Of a stretch of 6,885 bases of DNA, positions 5,400-6,885 are shown piece after piece. The notes under the pieces were generated by a model. The model was not told where the DNA came from. It did no database searches and was given only the letters and a program-made list of their open reading frames with translations. The translations under genes and the position numbers were made by a program. The DNA is from Nitrososphaerales archaeon TH5895 (GTDB lineage: Archaea > Thermoproteota > Nitrososphaeria > Nitrososphaerales > Nitrososphaeraceae), in NCBI GenBank assembly GCA_014523695.1, contig JAATVS010000158.1:1-6885 (forward strand), in the 5' to 3' direction. Position 1 is the first letter of the stretch. The number at the start of each line of letters is the position of its first letter.

Positions 5400-5472
5400 A
5401 ATATAGTGAGCCCAAAAAAATCCTTAGTATGCACCCTATGGAACTTGTTTGAGAATTTGACATCACTATATT
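5400..5472. repeat. 10-bp perfect inverted repeat flanking 53 bases
   Basis: AATATAGTGA (5400-5409) and TCACTATATT (5463-5472) are exact reverse complements separated by 53 bases. The pair starts directly after the interlocked repeats at 5350-5399. The enclosed segment has no reading frame. It may be the base of a structured RNA or the ends of a tiny element; chance is also possible in AT-rich DNA. Confidence 0.35.
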
Positions 5473-5504
5473 TAATGTGAAAGAGCACTTACTGATGCAG
5501 TATT

Positions 5505-5849
5505 TCAACCATTGCGAGTGATGAACCTCAACTCTAATCCACGCTTTTCAGAATAAGCATAAGTGAACGATTCATTGGACAGAACGGGAAAACTCGATAA
5601 TCCTACCTCCTGACATCTCGAACATCTACTGTCAAGGACAGGAAGCCTGCTCTTGTCAAGGTACGTCGTGGCCCAGAAGCAAGCATCACATATCACAAAG
5701 ATCCTTTCATTACTCTTGTATGCATGCACATCAGAGATGGTGTCGTCAGCGAACCTGTCTCCAATAACACGTCGACTATCTAAACCGTTGTTGGGATTTG
5801 GATAAGAATTTGATGTAAGCCCTATCGTATTTGTTAACTCCGACTGCAT
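5505..5849 (-). CDS. Compact zinc-ribbon protein
   Basis: A 114-residue protein of a type seen in Nitrososphaeria. The first 45 residues are polar and probably disordered, rich in Asn, Ser and Asp. A zinc ribbon follows: CDAC at 54-57 and CSRC at 76-79, separated by 18 residues including FWATTYLDKSRLP. The tail (LSSFPVLSNESFTYAYSEKR, then GLELRFITR) looks like paired beta strands. The ribbon should bind one zinc ion and stabilise a domain that contacts nucleic acid or protein. No catalytic motif is visible. The start is well fixed: an in-frame TGA directly precedes the ATG at 5849, and a TATA box lies 33-40 bases upstream. It shares its 393-base upstream spacer with the divergent gene starting at 6243. 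Recognition of the zinc ribbon is secure; a role in transcription or RNA binding is inference. Confidence 0.75.
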   Translation of the reverse strand: MQSELTNTIGLTSNSYPNPNNGLDSRRVIGDRFADDTISDVHAYKSNERIFVICDACFWATTYLDKSRLPVLDSRCSRCQEVGLSSFPVLSNESFTYAYSEKRGLELRFITRNG

Positions 5850-5881
5850 TCAATTCGCCAGAATGTACCATTGATGGGCGA

Positions 5882-5889
5882 CATATAAA
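5882..5889 (-). promoter_or_regulatory. TATA box of the zinc-ribbon gene
   Basis: The minus strand reads TTTATATG, 33-40 bases before the ATG at 5849. This predicts a leader of under ten bases. Confidence 0.5.
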
Positions 5890-6208
5890 TCAATATATCT
5901 GCAGATGGTGCACGTAGTCAAGATTTTGTGTGTGTATAGATAAACGCGCGTAAAGATGATCGGCAATGAAATCGCAATAATCGATTTAACAAAAAAATGA
6001 GCTCAGATAACGCAACTGGTGGAGACTGAATCGCTCTTCGCAAACCAGAAGTAATGATGATTGTTTCAATTTAGAAATCTATTCGTAATATCTTTGTTGA
6101 TAGATTAAACACGAATGCAACATCTTTAAGAATGCTGGTTAGTACCGATTAATTTCTGAAGAATAGTCTCTAACTATGGTACAATGAGGTGCGATATCAA
6201 ATCGTATG

Positions 6209-6217
6209 CTTAATAAG
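6209..6217 (+). promoter_or_regulatory. TATA-like element of the secreted protein gene
   Basis: CTTAATAAG lies 26-34 bases before the TTG at 6243, fitting an almost leaderless transcript. It supports the unusual TTG start. Confidence 0.4.
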
Positions 6218-6242
6218 ATTGTAGAGGTTAGGTGTCTTCACA

Positions 6243-6872
6243 TTGAAACATAACCCAACAGTAATAGTGATTGGAGCCGCACTCTTAGTCATAGGAGTTG
6301 GATTTATCCTAATGGCGGCACCATTTGAGAACAAACACGCTGCAGCATACCCAATGGATCAGCAAGGCGATCACAGCTACGGCATGATGGAGCCTGGTCA
6401 CTACGCCGCAGGTGCAATAGCCAGCATTCAAAACGATGAAAACGGGAATCCTTCTTGGATATTATCCGGTTACTGGAAAGCGAGCTTAACTAAAGGCGAA
6501 GCAGGAGAATATGGAAATCAAAGCGCCCCAGCTTCAAACCCAACCTCAGCTATGGGTAAAGATATGTCACAGAACGGTAAATTCGTAGCATCTTTTGATA
6601 TGGTAATGACAAACGGCTCTGCATTGCATCAGCATCAAATAGACAACTTTACTTTAACTGAAATGTCTATGCCCGATAACAAAACCGCCGTATTCAACGG
6701 AACCTCGACGATTACTATGAAAGACGGACCAGTTTCTAATGTCCCGACATCAGTTACCGACATGGGGAACAATGTGGTAAATATCTACCTAGACCCAGCT
6801 GCAGTTAGTAATCACTTTGGAGATACACCGATATACGGAACAATTATGAAGTCAGTCCAAATAATAAAGTAG
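6243..6872 (+). CDS. Secreted or membrane-anchored protein, thaumarchaeal type
   Basis: A 209-residue protein, probably displayed outside the cell. Residues 6-26 form one hydrophobic helix (VIVIGAALLVIGVGFILMAA) after a short basic N-terminus; it acts as an uncleaved anchor or signal peptide. Residues 30-55 are rich in His, Met, Gly and Tyr, which might bind metal, for example copper. The rest looks like a beta-rich domain with stretches such as ASIQNDENGNPSWILSGYW, FVASFDMVMTNGS and NVVNIYLDPAAVSNHFGDTP. Five N-glycosylation sequons (NQS92, NGS124, NFT135, NKT146, NGT152) fit an extracellular location. I recognise the pattern as a recurrent thaumarchaeal secreted family without known function. 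TTG is the start: it precedes the first basic residue, there is no ATG before the hydrophobic helix, and a TATA-like element sits at the right distance. It is transcribed divergently from the zinc-ribbon gene. Confidence 0.8.
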   Translation: MKHNPTVIVIGAALLVIGVGFILMAAPFENKHAAAYPMDQQGDHSYGMMEPGHYAAGAIASIQNDENGNPSWILSGYWKASLTKGEAGEYGNQSAPASNPTSAMGKDMSQNGKFVASFDMVMTNGSALHQHQIDNFTLTEMSMPDNKTAVFNGTSTITMKDGPVSNVPTSVTDMGNNVVNIYLDPAAVSNHFGDTPIYGTIMKSVQIIK

Positions 6873-6885
6873 ACAAATTAGTCAA

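Larger units (their letters stand above)
5089..5504. other. Gene-free spacer with clustered inverted repeats
   Basis: This region separates two minus-strand genes, downstream of the zinc-ribbon gene and upstream of the gene starting at 5088. No plausible reading frame longer than about 15 codons was seen. Its right half (5350-5472) holds several perfect inverted repeats described separately; the left part holds the likely promoter of the 5088 gene. Confidence 0.5.
5850..6242. other. Divergent promoter region
   Basis: This spacer lies between the divergent zinc-ribbon gene and secreted-protein gene. The only short frames seen are of 12-14 codons (for example from ATG 5956), without supporting signals. 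It holds the TATA boxes of both genes at its two ends. Nothing else is recognisable, including no tRNA-like fold. Confidence 0.5.

Noticed and set aside
1..6885. CRISPR array, tRNA or rRNA gene, insertion sequence.
   Set aside because: No regularly spaced direct repeats, no cloverleaf or T-loop consensus, and no transposase-like reading frame were found on reading both strands.

Overview
The window looks like chromosomal accessory sequence from an ammonia-oxidising archaeon of the Nitrososphaeria (Thaumarchaeota; Nitrososphaera/Nitrosocosmicus-like). The reasons are AT-rich DNA, short monocistronic genes separated by long spacers, TATA boxes of the TTTATA/TTTATATT type about 25-30 bases ahead of start codons (leaderless or nearly leaderless transcripts), frequent GTG/TTG starts, and several proteins of thaumarchaeal character. 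This assignment is by recognition, not by a database search.

Layout. At the left edge, on the minus strand, is a HIT-family (HINT-like) nucleotide hydrolase cut by the window end. A long spacer follows with two dyad-symmetric elements, one sitting on the promoter of a plus-strand radical SAM protein that carries a second cysteine cluster. Next come a four-helix membrane protein and, overlapping or abutting it, a solitary HNH endonuclease with an extra N-terminal zinc finger. The centre holds a small secreted cysteine-bearing protein and what I read as a frameshifted, decayed small zinc-ribbon gene. The minus strand then carries two unrecognised small proteins and a compact zinc-ribbon protein. 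The right end has a plus-strand secreted or membrane-anchored protein rich in possible glycosylation sites.

How the genes work together. No coherent multi-gene system is evident. Only the membrane protein and the HNH gene are close enough for co-transcription. The radical SAM enzyme has no visible RiPP precursor or partner maturase, and the HNH gene has no methylase or other restriction partner. I found no tRNA, rRNA, CRISPR array or transposase.

The points most worth a second look are the 7-7-7 palindrome overlapping the radical SAM TATA box, the decayed zinc-ribbon gene, and a cluster of interlocked inverted repeats in the spacer near 5350-5472.
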